Assembly: GCF_024168485.1 (NCBI RefSeq)
Contig: NZ_JALJVY010000002.1
Coordinates: 248,001 to 312,000 of the forward strand
DNA: 64,000 nt
Origin: Sphingobium sp. OAS761
GTDB taxonomy: Bacteria; Pseudomonadota; Alphaproteobacteria; Sphingomonadales; Sphingomonadaceae
Reading direction: 5' to 3'
Below, one piece after another: positions 9,867 through 17,982 of the stretch. Under the pieces are notes generated by a model, which saw only the letters and a list, made by a program, of their open reading frames with translations, was not told the origin of the DNA and searched no databases. How positions within the stretch are numbered: position 1 is the first letter of the stretch; each line of letters begins with the position of its first letter. The position numbers and the translations under genes are program-made.

Positions 9867-11060
9867 ATGGGGTCAGCATTGTCGCAGAAAAACGGGTCGA
9901 GAGCGGCGGCTCTTCGAACGCGCATGAACGCGCTGTTCGCCGAGCGCGAAATATTCCTGCGATCGGGCGGACGGGTGAAGTTCATCCGCGTATCGCGCCG
10001 GGCGCAGATGCTGGGCGTCGCCGCGCTGGGCGCCGCCCTGCTGGGCTGGGGCGGCGCGACGCTGGCCATGGCCGTCAACAGCGCGTCGGTTGCGGTCGAA
10101 CGGGCGGCCCTGGCCAAACGGGGCGAAACGGTCGCGAAGGCCGCCAGCAAGGTCGCCGATTATCGCCGGTCGGTCGAGGATCTGGCCGAGGACCTGGAAG
10201 CGCGCCAGGATTTCATGGAAGACGTCTATCGCACCCATTTCGGGTCGGATGGCGGCAAGGCGACGGCCACGGGGCTGGTTGGCGATGCCAAGGCGGACAA
10301 GGGCCCCGAACTCAAGACCAAGATCAGCATGGCGCCCGAAGCCGCGCCGCTGATCCGGCTGGAACAGCGCCAGCGCCAGTTCGCGCAGCGCCTGACCGCC
10401 GCGGTCGACCGCCGCGCTGACAAGGCAGCGGCCGCGATCCGCAGCTTCGGCCTCAATCCCGATACGCTGATGCGCGGCGCCGCGCGGGCGCAGGGTGGTC
10501 CCTTCCTGCCGTGGAAGGGCGAAAAGAGCGCCCTGACCGGGGAGCTGGAAAAACTGGCCGACGCGCTCGACCGGATGGAATATCTGGAGCGCAGCCTGAT
10601 CGCCATCCCGTCGGGCAAGCCCACGGCGGCGCCGATGGAAACCAGTTCCTACGGCTATCGGCGGGACCCTTTCAACGGACGCGCCGCGTTCCACGCGGGT
10701 ATCGATTTCCCCGGCCGCTACGGCCAGCCGATCGAGGCCGCCGCGCGGGGCCGCGTCAGCTTCGTCGGCCAGCGCCAGGGCTATGGCAATGTCGTCGAGG
10801 TGGAACATGGCAACGGCATCATGACCCGTTACGCCCATCTGTCGGGCTTCGGCGCCCGCGTCGGCCAGAAGGTGTTGCGCGGCGAGACGATCGGCCGGAT
10901 GGGATCGACCGGCCGGTCGACCGGCACCCACCTGCATTTCGAGGTCCGGCTGAACGGCCAGGCCATCAACCCCCGTCGTTTCCTGGAGGCCCGCGAAGAT
11001 GTTCTCGAAGTCCAGCAGCTCGCCAAGGCCCGCTTCGCCGACATCGGCAACCGGAGCTAG
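9867..11060 (+). CDS. M23 family murein peptidase, membrane anchored
   Basis: Predicted LytM/M23 zinc endopeptidase acting on periplasmic peptidoglycan. A short cytoplasmic N-terminus precedes one transmembrane segment (MLGVAALGAALLGWGGATLAM). An Ala/Glu-rich coiled region follows, then the C-terminal M23 domain. The zinc-binding motifs are HAGIDFPG (HxxxD) and HLHFEVR (HxH). The ATG at 9867 gives 397 residues; a TTG at 9840 and an ATG at 9924 are alternatives. The 3' end overlaps the bactofilin gene by 62 bases, suggesting coupled cell-shape functions as in the Helicobacter Csd1/CcmA pair. Confidence 0.88.
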   Translation: MGSALSQKNGSRAAALRTRMNALFAEREIFLRSGGRVKFIRVSRRAQMLGVAALGAALLGWGGATLAMAVNSASVAVERAALAKRGETVAKAASKVADYRRSVEDLAEDLEARQDFMEDVYRTHFGSDGGKATATGLVGDAKADKGPELKTKISMAPEAAPLIRLEQRQRQFAQRLTAAVDRRADKAAAAIRSFGLNPDTLMRGAARAQGGPFLPWKGEKSALTGELEKLADALDRMEYLERSLIAIPSGKPTAAPMETSSYGYRRDPFNGRAAFHAGIDFPGRYGQPIEAAARGRVSFVGQRQGYGNVVEVEHGNGIMTRYAHLSGFGARVGQKVLRGETIGRMGSTGRSTGTHLHFEVRLNGQAINPRRFLEAREDVLEVQQLAKARFADIGNRS

Positions 11061-11424
11061 GCATACGCCCTTCTCGCTGATCGGCACCGACGTCACCATC
11101 ACGGGCAATATCGCGGCGTCGGTCGACCTGCATGTCGACGGCGTTGTCGACGGCGACATCAGCTGCGCGTCGCTGGTGCAGGGCGCGGACAGCCGGATCA
11201 GCGGCCATGTGACGGCCAGGAGCGCGCGGCTCGCCGGGCTGGTGGACGGCTCCATCAGCGCCGACGAGCTGGTGGTGGAAAGCACCGCCCGCATCACCGG
11301 CGACGTGCGCTACGAACGGATCACCATAGAGCCGGGCAGCCGTATCGAGGGACATTTCACACCCAAGGACGCGGCAGCCGGAGGCGGCGAATTGAAGCTG
11401 ATCGCCAATGAGGGCGCGGCCTAA
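10999..11424 (+). CDS. bactofilin (polymer-forming cytoskeletal protein)
   Basis: Bactofilins are small beta-helical proteins that polymerise without nucleotide and localise cell-wall enzymes. The 141-residue product has a disordered Ser/Pro N-terminus. The core is a repetitive right-handed beta-helix with short hydrophobic turns (IGTDVTITGNI, VDGVVDGDIS, ISGHVTA, LAGLVDGSIS, ITGDVRYERI, RIEGHFTP), typical of the DUF583/bactofilin family. It begins inside the M23 peptidase gene in another frame (62-base overlap), which supports co-translation of the peptidase and its presumed scaffold. Confidence 0.88.
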   Translation: MFSKSSSSPRPASPTSATGARHTPFSLIGTDVTITGNIAASVDLHVDGVVDGDISCASLVQGADSRISGHVTARSARLAGLVDGSISADELVVESTARITGDVRYERITIEPGSRIEGHFTPKDAAAGGGELKLIANEGAA

Positions 11425-11498
11425 CGATATTTGTCACTGGTCGTCCGCAGGCACGGCCCGTATCGGGCGCACCTCACCCCAACCGGGAAAGGTGCGCG

Positions 11499-11609
11499 AT
11501 GAAACGTTCAGATTTCTGGCCCGACATACGCCGCTTCCTGATCGGCTTCGCCGGCGGCGGCGTCATGCTCGGTCTCTACACGCTGGTCAGCGTCCGGCCC
11601 CTGCCCTGA
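11499..11609 (+). CDS. small single-pass membrane protein (36 residues)
   Basis: A short reading frame, MKRSDFWPDIRRFLIGFAGG..., ends SVRPLP-stop. It is preceded by a good ribosome binding site (GGGAAAGG about 6 bases upstream of ATG). Residues about 13-31 form one hydrophobic segment flanked by positively charged residues on the N-terminal side, so it could be an inner-membrane microprotein. It lies between the bactofilin gene and convergent comM. No family was recognised. Short length limits certainty; conservation in related genomes would decide. Confidence 0.45.
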   Translation: MKRSDFWPDIRRFLIGFAGGGVMLGLYTLVSVRPLP

Positions 11610-11643
11610 GCCCATGCCCTGAGTCTTCATCGCGCCGGATCGA

Positions 11644-13152
11644 TCAATTCACCGGCGGCCGGCGGCGATAGCTGAGCGCTTCCGCCACATGGACGCGCCC
11701 CACCTTCTGCGCGCCCGCCAGATCCGCAATCGTGCGCGCGACCCGCAGCACGCGGGTGTAGCCGCGCGCGGACAGCTTCATCGCGGTCGCGGCCTGCGCC
11801 AGCAACTGCCGTCCCGCATCGTCCGGCCCGGCTGCCGCTTCCAGCGCGTCGCCGTCCACTTCCGCATTGGTGCGCGTGCCGGTGCCGGCATAGCGCGCCG
11901 TCTGCACCGCCCGTGCCGCAGCGACCCGCGCCGCGACCTCGGCCGATCCTTCCGCCGGCGGCGGCAGCACCAGGTCGGCGGCGGTCACCGCCTGCACCTC
12001 CACATGCAGGTCGATGCGGTCGAGCAGCGGCCCCGACACCTTGGCTTGATAGTCCGCCGCGCAGCGCGGCGCACGGGAACAGGCGAGCGCCGGATCGCCC
12101 AGATGGCCGCAGCGGCACGGGTTCATGGCGGCCACCAGCTGGACCCGCGCAGGGAAGGTGACATGGGCGTTCGCCCGCGCCACCGTCACTTCGCCCGTTT
12201 CCAGCGGCTGGCGCAACGAATCAAGTACCGCGCGCTGGAATTCGGGCAGTTCGTCTAGAAACAATACGCCCAGATGCGCCATGCTGACCTCGCCCGGCCG
12301 GGCCTTCAAACCGCCGCCGACCAGCGCGGCCATGGACGCGCTGTGATGCGGCGCGCGGAACGGTCGGGCGCGGCTGATCCGGCCGCTCTCCAGCGTTCCC
12401 GCGACGCTTGCCACCATCGATGTTTCCAGGGCTTCGGCCGGGGTGAGTTCCGGCAGGATGCCCGGCATGCAACTCGCCATCAGCGACTTGCCCGCGCCGG
12501 GCGGACCGATCATCAGCAGATTATGCCCGCCGGCCGCCGCTATTTCGAGCGCGCGCCTGGCGACTTCCTGTCCCTTCACCTGCCGCAGGTCGGCGGCGCG
12601 GACGGCCGCGTCCACCGCGCCGGGCTGCGGCGGCGAGAGCGCGGCGGTCCCCTTGAAATGGTTGAGCAGGCCCAGCAGGTCGGGCGCGGCGATCACCTCC
12701 ACCTGCCCGGCCCAGGCGGCTTCGGCGCCCTGCGCCGCCGGGCAGACCAGCCCCATGTCCCGTTCCCCGGCATGGAGCGCGGCGAGCAGCACGCCGGGCG
12801 ACGGCGCGGTGCGCCCGTCCAGTCCCAGTTCGCCGACCACGACATAGCCCGACAGGGTTTCGGCATCGATGACCCCCATCGCGCCCAGGAGCGCGAGCGC
12901 GATGGGCAGGTCGAAATGTGATCCTTCCTTGGGCAGGTCGGCGGGCGACAGGTTCACCGTGATGCGCTTGGGCGGCAGCGACAGGCCGATCGCGGCAATG
13001 GCGTTGCGCACCCGCTCGCGGCTTTCCGCCACGGCCTTGTCCGGCAAACCGACCAGGATGAAGTTGGGCAGGCCGGGGACGAGCTGGCACTGGACCTCCA
13101 CGCCGCGCGCCTCCAGCCCCAGATAGGCGACCGTCGAAACCGTTGCGACCAA
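11644..13152 (-). CDS. comM: YifB/ComM family Mg chelatase-like AAA+ ATPase
   Basis: ComM-type helicases promote branch migration during integration of transforming DNA. The 502-residue product has the N-terminal ChlI-like domain (ARGVEVQCQLVPGLPNFILVGLPDKAV), Walker A GPPGAGKS in the middle, and Walker B GVLFLDELPEF. A sensor/finger region with CRCGHLGDP and CSRAP cysteines follows, then the C-terminal Mg_chelatase_C domain ending LSYRRRPPVN. It is a full-length family member, upstream of and convergent with the bactofilin gene. No competence genes are adjacent. Confidence 0.88.
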   Translation of the reverse strand: MVATVSTVAYLGLEARGVEVQCQLVPGLPNFILVGLPDKAVAESRERVRNAIAAIGLSLPPKRITVNLSPADLPKEGSHFDLPIALALLGAMGVIDAETLSGYVVVGELGLDGRTAPSPGVLLAALHAGERDMGLVCPAAQGAEAAWAGQVEVIAAPDLLGLLNHFKGTAALSPPQPGAVDAAVRAADLRQVKGQEVARRALEIAAAGGHNLLMIGPPGAGKSLMASCMPGILPELTPAEALETSMVASVAGTLESGRISRARPFRAPHHSASMAALVGGGLKARPGEVSMAHLGVLFLDELPEFQRAVLDSLRQPLETGEVTVARANAHVTFPARVQLVAAMNPCRCGHLGDPALACSRAPRCAADYQAKVSGPLLDRIDLHVEVQAVTAADLVLPPPAEGSAEVAARVAAARAVQTARYAGTGTRTNAEVDGDALEAAAGPDDAGRQLLAQAATAMKLSARGYTRVLRVARTIADLAGAQKVGRVHVAEALSYRRRPPVN

Positions 13153-13173
13153 ATGCCCCCCATTTCCGGCCGG

Positions 13174-13848
13174 TCAGGCCTGTTCGTCCGGCCTGCCCTT
13201 GAACCCCTGCGCCACGACATACCATTCGACGCTGCCCTTGCGGCTGGCCGGGGGCTTGGCGTGCTTGATGGTCGTGAAATTCTTCTTGAGCATGACCAGG
13301 AGGTCGCCGTCCGTGCCGCCTGCGAAGACCTTGGCCACGAACGTCCCGCCCTTGCGCAGGTTTTCGACCGCGAACAGCGCCGCCGCCTCCACCAGCCCCA
13401 TGGTGCGCAGATGGTCCGTCCGCGCATGCCCCACGGTATTGGCCGCCATGTCGGAAATGACGAGATCGGGTTCCTGCCCCAGCGCCTGGCGCAACAGGTC
13501 GGGCGCCTTGTCGTCCATGAAATCCATTTCGAACAGCGTGACGCCGGGAATGGGATCGGTCGGCAGCAGGTCGATGCCGACCACGGCGGCCTTGGGCGCC
13601 ATCTTGCGCACCACCTGCGCCCAGCCGCCCGGCGCGACGCCCAGGTCGACGACGGCGCGCGATCCCTTCACGAAATGGAATTTCTCGTCCAGCTCGATCA
13701 GCTTGAAGGCGGCCCTGCTGCGCCATCCCTCGGCCTTCGCCTGGCGGACATAGGGGTCGTTCAGATGCCGCTCCAGCCAGCGCACCGATTGCGCGGTGCG
13801 GCCTTTCGCGGTCTTGACCCGGATCTTGCCGACGCCCGAGCCCCTCAC
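13174..13848 (-). CDS. rlmE: 23S rRNA (uridine-2'-O-)-methyltransferase RlmE/FtsJ
   Basis: RlmE methylates U2552 in the A-loop of 23S rRNA using S-adenosylmethionine. The 224-residue product contains RSRAAFKLIELDEKF with the catalytic Lys, VVDLGVAPGGWAQV (SAM-binding motif I), SDMAANTVGH (catalytic Asp region) and GGTFVAKVFAGG with the second catalytic Lys. The start overlaps the upstream phosphatase stop by 4 bases (ATGA), so the two are probably one transcript. Confidence 0.92.
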   Translation of the reverse strand: MRGSGVGKIRVKTAKGRTAQSVRWLERHLNDPYVRQAKAEGWRSRAAFKLIELDEKFHFVKGSRAVVDLGVAPGGWAQVVRKMAPKAAVVGIDLLPTDPIPGVTLFEMDFMDDKAPDLLRQALGQEPDLVISDMAANTVGHARTDHLRTMGLVEAAALFAVENLRKGGTFVAKVFAGGTDGDLLVMLKKNFTTIKHAKPPASRKGSVEWYVVAQGFKGRPDEQA

Positions 13849-14960
13849 ATCACCACTCCGTCACGGTCCATCAGGCCGCGCAATATGCCTTCGCGGATGC
13901 CCCGGTCGGCCACGCCAAGGCGCTCGGCCGGCCAGATGTCGAGGATCGATTCCAGGATTGCGCAACCCGCCACCACCAGGTCGGCCCGTTCCGTGCCGAT
14001 GCAGGGCAATGTCTGCCGTTCGGCCAGCGGCATGGCGGACAGGCTCGCGGAGATGGCGCGCATCGATTCGCACGGCACGATCAGCCCGTCGATCGCCTGC
14101 CGGTCGTAGCGCGGCAGGTTGAGGTGCAGGCTGGCGAGCGTCGTCACCGTGCCCGACGTGCCGAGCAGGCGGATGCCGTCCGCGCCGCGCGGCAGACGGC
14201 GCGCCAGCCCTGCGAATGCACCGCTAACCCGTTCGCGCATCCGCCCGTAGGCGGCGAGCCGCTGCCCCGGATCGGCATGGTCGAAAGCCTCGCTTTCGGT
14301 CAGCGACACCACGCCCCAGGGCGCGCTGACCCAGTCGACGATGCGCGGCGGGCCGTCGCCGTGGGAATCGACCAGCACCAGTTCGGTCGACCCGCCGCCA
14401 ATGTCGAAGATGAGCGCGGGGCCGTCGCCCGGCTCCAGCAGCGCATGGCATCCCATCACCGCCAGCCGCGCCTCTTCCTGCGCGCTGATGATATCGAGGG
14501 CGATGCCCGTCTCGCGGTAGACGCGCTGGATGAATTCCGCGCCGTTGGCTGCGCGGCGACAGGCCTCGGTCGCGACCGAGCGGGCAAGCGTCACATGGCG
14601 ACGGCGCAGCTTGTCCGCGCACACGGACAGCGCGGCGATGGCGCGATCGATCGCGGCGTCGCTGATCCGCCCGGTCGAAGCCAGCCCTTCGCCAAGGCGC
14701 ACGATGCGCGAAAAAGCATCCACCACGATAAACCCGTCCGCCGACGGCTTGGCGATCAGCAACCGGCAATTGTTCGTGCCCAGGTCGATCGCGGCATAGG
14801 ATTTGCGGCCACGCGTACCATGGGCGGAAAGGCCCCGCTGCTTCGACGGGGGAGGAATGGCCGCAGCCTTGCTCCCATTGCCCGGACCGGGGCGGGCATT
14901 CTGACCCGCGGGACGGCCGGTCGGGCCGGAACTCTGCGGCGATGGGCGGCTGTGCTGCAC
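13845..14960 (-). CDS. Ppx/GppA family exopolyphosphatase or pppGpp phosphatase
   Basis: A phosphatase of the actin-like ASKHA fold that hydrolyses polyphosphate or pppGpp. The 371-residue product has a proline-rich, probably disordered N-terminus of about 45 residues. The family core follows, with YAAIDLGTNNCRLLIA (phosphate 1 motif), SAQEEARLAVMG, FDIGGGSTELV (phosphate 2 motif) and LGTSGTVTTLA. It is shorter than E. coli Ppx because it lacks the C-terminal HD-like domain. Ppx and GppA activity cannot be separated from sequence. The 3' end overlaps rlmE by 4 bases. Confidence 0.85.
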   Translation of the reverse strand: MQHSRPSPQSSGPTGRPAGQNARPGPGNGSKAAAIPPPSKQRGLSAHGTRGRKSYAAIDLGTNNCRLLIAKPSADGFIVVDAFSRIVRLGEGLASTGRISDAAIDRAIAALSVCADKLRRRHVTLARSVATEACRRAANGAEFIQRVYRETGIALDIISAQEEARLAVMGCHALLEPGDGPALIFDIGGGSTELVLVDSHGDGPPRIVDWVSAPWGVVSLTESEAFDHADPGQRLAAYGRMRERVSGAFAGLARRLPRGADGIRLLGTSGTVTTLASLHLNLPRYDRQAIDGLIVPCESMRAISASLSAMPLAERQTLPCIGTERADLVVAGCAILESILDIWPAERLGVADRGIREGILRGLMDRDGVVM

Positions 14961-15055
14961 CAGGGCCGTTACTCACTTTGATCGCCGATCCCATGACGGG
15001 CGCGGAACTTGCCTTCCTGCTTAAGCGGATCAGGCGCGTTACGCAAGGCGAAGGC

Positions 15056-15082
15056 GGGAACGCTCCGGGCAGGGGCGTTCCC
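15056..15082 (-). terminator. hairpin after the M20 peptidase gene
   Basis: A perfect 8-bp inverted repeat, GGGAACGC (15056-15063) and GCGTTCCC (15075-15082), starts 9 bases after the M20 peptidase stop on the minus strand. An outer CGTTAC/GTAACG pairing can extend it. There is no T-tract, so it is a weak intrinsic terminator candidate. Confidence 0.4.
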
Positions 15083-15090
15083 GTAACGGG

Positions 15091-16521
15091 TCACCGCGTA
15101 TAGGCCTTGACCAAGCGGTAGAGAAACGCCCGCCCGTCCATCAGCGATTTGACGCGGATGCGCTCGTTCAGGCCATGGACGCCCTGCCCGTCGGGATCGG
15201 CGAACATGCCGGACACGCCATAGGTCGGGATGCCGGCCGCATTGGTGAAACGCCCGTCGGTCGCGCCGGTGGCAAGGCGCGGGATCACCGGCACGCCGGG
15301 CCACATTTCCCTGGTCAGCGTCTCGATCGGTCCCATGATCTGCGGCGTCAGTTCGGGCGCGGACGATTTGGGCTGCGGCGGATCGGCCAGCGTCACCTTG
15401 ACCTTCGGATCGGCCGCTATCTCGGCGAGCCTCGCCAGGACGGACTCGACGCTTTCCCCCGGAATGATGCGGCAATTGACATTGGCCGTTACCGATTGCG
15501 GCTGGGCATTGGGGGCGTGGCCGCCGCTGATCAGCGTGGGAATGCAGGTGGTGCGCAGCGTGGCGTTCCAGCTCGCATTTTCGGCCGATACGGCGGCATA
15601 GTCGGCATCGGTCGCCTTGCCCGCGCCGATCGCCGCCATCGCGGCCGACACCTTGCCCGGATAGAGCGGCGCCGATGCGCCGAAATAGGCCCGGGCCGCC
15701 GGGGTCAGGTCGACCGGGAAATCATAATCGTTGATGCGCGACAGGGCGGCCGCCATCCAGCCGATCGCGTTGACACGGGGCGTCTGGCGCGAACTGTGGC
15801 CACCGGGCGCCGTCGCGGTGAAGGTGAAGTCCTGATAGACTTTCTCGCCCGCCTGCACGCCCTGCGCCACCGGCTTGCCGCTTTCGTCGAGCGACCCGCC
15901 GCCGCCTTCGTTCAGCGCCCAGCCCGCCGACAACGCGTCCGGGTGGTTCTTCAGCAGATATTCGACGCCGTTCAGCGCCTTTTCGGTTTCCTCGCCGCAG
16001 GTCAGGGCCAGCTTGATCGTGCGCCGGGGCTTGTAGCCTTCGGCCCGGTAGCGGACCATCGCGTCGGTGAAGGCCGCGGCCATCGCCTTGTCGTCGGACG
16101 TTCCGCGGCCGTAAAAATAGCCGCCTTCCTCGACCAGCGTGAAGGGGTCGCGCGCCCAGTCGGCACGCTTGGCCGCCACCACGTCGATATGGGCGAGCAG
16201 CAGCAGCGGCGGCAGCTTCGCGTCGGTGCCCCGCAATATCGCGGTCAGATTGCCTTCCCGGGGGTGTGCCGGATCGACGATCACGGCCATGTCGCCATCG
16301 GCGAAGCCCGCCGCCTTCAGCCGCGCGCCCATGCGCTGGGCCGCCAGCGTGCAGCTGCCGTCCGGCCAACTCGTATCGGTTTCGACCAGTTCCTTGTAGA
16401 GGCCGCGAAATTCGGCTTCCCCGCTGCGCGCCTGCTGGTCGGGCGCAGCGGCGTGGACGCTGGCGGTCGCGAACAGCGCGATGGAAAGCGCGGCGGCGGC
16501 GGCGGGACGGCGAAATGACAT
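15091..16521 (-). CDS. M20 family metallopeptidase, exported
   Basis: A zinc-dependent amino- or carboxypeptidase. The N-terminus is a Sec signal peptide (basic MSFRRP, hydrophobic AAAAALSIALFA, cleavage near VHAAA). Metal and catalytic motifs are LLLLAHIDVV (His, Asp), GRGTSDDKA (bridging Asp) and CGEETE (catalytic and metal Glu). A dimerisation domain with GGHSSRQ lies in the middle. At 476 residues it matches the M20 peptidases often found in sphingomonads. The substrate is unknown. It is transcribed alone, with an inverted repeat after the stop. Confidence 0.87.
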   Translation of the reverse strand: MSFRRPAAAAALSIALFATASVHAAAPDQQARSGEAEFRGLYKELVETDTSWPDGSCTLAAQRMGARLKAAGFADGDMAVIVDPAHPREGNLTAILRGTDAKLPPLLLLAHIDVVAAKRADWARDPFTLVEEGGYFYGRGTSDDKAMAAAFTDAMVRYRAEGYKPRRTIKLALTCGEETEKALNGVEYLLKNHPDALSAGWALNEGGGGSLDESGKPVAQGVQAGEKVYQDFTFTATAPGGHSSRQTPRVNAIGWMAAALSRINDYDFPVDLTPAARAYFGASAPLYPGKVSAAMAAIGAGKATDADYAAVSAENASWNATLRTTCIPTLISGGHAPNAQPQSVTANVNCRIIPGESVESVLARLAEIAADPKVKVTLADPPQPKSSAPELTPQIMGPIETLTREMWPGVPVIPRLATGATDGRFTNAAGIPTYGVSGMFADPDGQGVHGLNERIRVKSLMDGRAFLYRLVKAYTR

Positions 16522-16583
16522 GAATGGCCCCTCACTTTATCGAAGGGGGGCAGAGTGGCGAAGCCGGGACGGGAGGGCAAGCC

Positions 16584-16976
16584 CTAGAGCGGCAGCAGCG
16601 CCGCGACGATCCACCGTTCCTCGGCACGCAGCACGCCCCAGGCGCGCGCGGCGGCGCGACTGTCCATCGCCTCCACGCCGACCCCCCGCGCCTCCAGCGC
16701 GCGAACGAAGGCGCGCGGCGGCTGGCGCAGGCCGGGCCCGGTGCCCAGCAGCAGGAATTCGGGAAGCGGGTCCAGGTCGATCAGGTCGCCCAGCACGGCC
16801 GGCGTCAGCGCGCCCACCGCCGGCGCATCGGCCCAGGCCAGCGCACGGACGGGGCTGAGTAGCAGGCCTTCGGGAAAGACATCGTCCCGTACCCGGAAGC
16901 CCCGCCCCTGAAACCCGGTGACGACAGGCCCCTGCCCGCTGTCGTCGCGGCGCAGGCGGATGCCGGTATCGCTCAG
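16584..16976 (-). CDS. Mth938-like domain protein (DUF498), unusual start
   Basis: A small soluble protein of the Mth938/NDUFAF3-like fold, often next to secF in alphaproteobacteria. The frame contains DSGQGPVVTGFQGRGFRV, LAWADAPAV, LPEFLLLGTGPGL and VEAMDSRAAARAWGVLRAEER, which covers the whole domain. No ATG, GTG or TTG precedes the conserved part in frame. The best candidate is a CTG at 16976-16974 overlapping the secF stop (CTGA). A GTG at 16817 would give only 77 residues and drop half the domain. Function in bacteria is unknown. Confidence 0.65.
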   Translation of the reverse strand: MSDTGIRLRRDDSGQGPVVTGFQGRGFRVRDDVFPEGLLLSPVRALAWADAPAVGALTPAVLGDLIDLDPLPEFLLLGTGPGLRQPPRAFVRALEARGVGVEAMDSRAAARAWGVLRAEERWIVAALLPL

Positions 16977-17962
16977 GGTCGCGCTCCCTCGTCGCGCGGA
17001 CCGACGCGTTCGGCCTGTCCGGCATAGCTGCTGCTCTTCTTCGCCCGCTTTTCCGATGCCTGCGGGGTCAGGCCCAGCGTGATCAGCAGCGAGGAGGAAA
17101 CGTAGATGGACGAATAGGTGCCCACCACCACGCCCAGCATCATCGCGGCGGTGAAGCCGCGCAGCACATGGCCGCCGAACAGCAGCAGCGACCCGAGCGC
17201 CAGCAGGATGGTCAGCGACGTCATGACCGTGCGCGGCAGCGTTTCGTTGACCGACAGGTCGATCAGCGCCTTCATGTCCATCTTGCGATATTTGCGCATA
17301 TTTTCGCGGATGCGGTCGTCGATCACCATCTTGTCGTTGATGGAATAGCCCACGATGGTGAGCACCGCCGCGACGATGTTGAGGTCGAATTCCAGTTGCG
17401 TGACCGCGAAGAAGCCGAGCGTGATCAGCACGTCATGCATGATCGAAATGAAGGTCGATACGCCGAACTGCCATTCGTAGCGGAACCAGGAAAAGATCGC
17501 GATGCCGACCACCGCGAGCAGCACCGCCAGCACGCCGTTCTGGATCAGTTCGCCCGACACCTTGCCGGACACCGTGTCGTAGCGGGAGAAGGTGACGCCG
17601 GGAAATTTGGCTTCCATCGCCTTGCGCGTCTTTTCCACCACCGCGTTGGCCGCGCCGGCGCCGCCCTGTTCGGGCAGCGGCAGGCGGATCTGCACCGTGT
17701 CGGCGTCCCCGAACTGTTGCAGCGAGCTTTCGCCCACCCCCAGCGCGGCGATGGTCGCGCGCACCTTGTCGGTTTCCACCGGCTGGGTGAACTTCGCCTC
17801 GATCATCAGGCCGCCGACGAAATCGACGCCAAGGTTCAACCCCTTGTAGGCGGTCGCGCCGACCGCCAGCAGGGTCAGCAGGGCGGTGAGCGCGAACGCC
17901 CATTTGCGCAGCGCGACGAAGCCGATATTGGTGTTGTCGGGGACAAGCTTGAGCAGTTTCAT
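16973..17962 (-). CDS. secF: protein translocase subunit SecF
   Basis: SecF works with SecD to drive late protein export using the proton motive force. The 329-residue product has an N-terminal transmembrane helix (about residues 22-42), the periplasmic domain starting GLNLGVDFVGG, and five further helices. These include the conserved VGYSINDKMVIDDRIRENMRK and NETLPRTVMTSLT motifs. The charged C-terminal tail is cytoplasmic. It starts 20 bases after secD in the order yajC-secD-secF. Confidence 0.95.
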   Translation of the reverse strand: MKLLKLVPDNTNIGFVALRKWAFALTALLTLLAVGATAYKGLNLGVDFVGGLMIEAKFTQPVETDKVRATIAALGVGESSLQQFGDADTVQIRLPLPEQGGAGAANAVVEKTRKAMEAKFPGVTFSRYDTVSGKVSGELIQNGVLAVLLAVVGIAIFSWFRYEWQFGVSTFISIMHDVLITLGFFAVTQLEFDLNIVAAVLTIVGYSINDKMVIDDRIRENMRKYRKMDMKALIDLSVNETLPRTVMTSLTILLALGSLLLFGGHVLRGFTAAMMLGVVVGTYSSIYVSSSLLITLGLTPQASEKRAKKSSSYAGQAERVGPRDEGARP

Positions 17963-17982
17963 GTCTTCTCTCTCCCGCCCCG

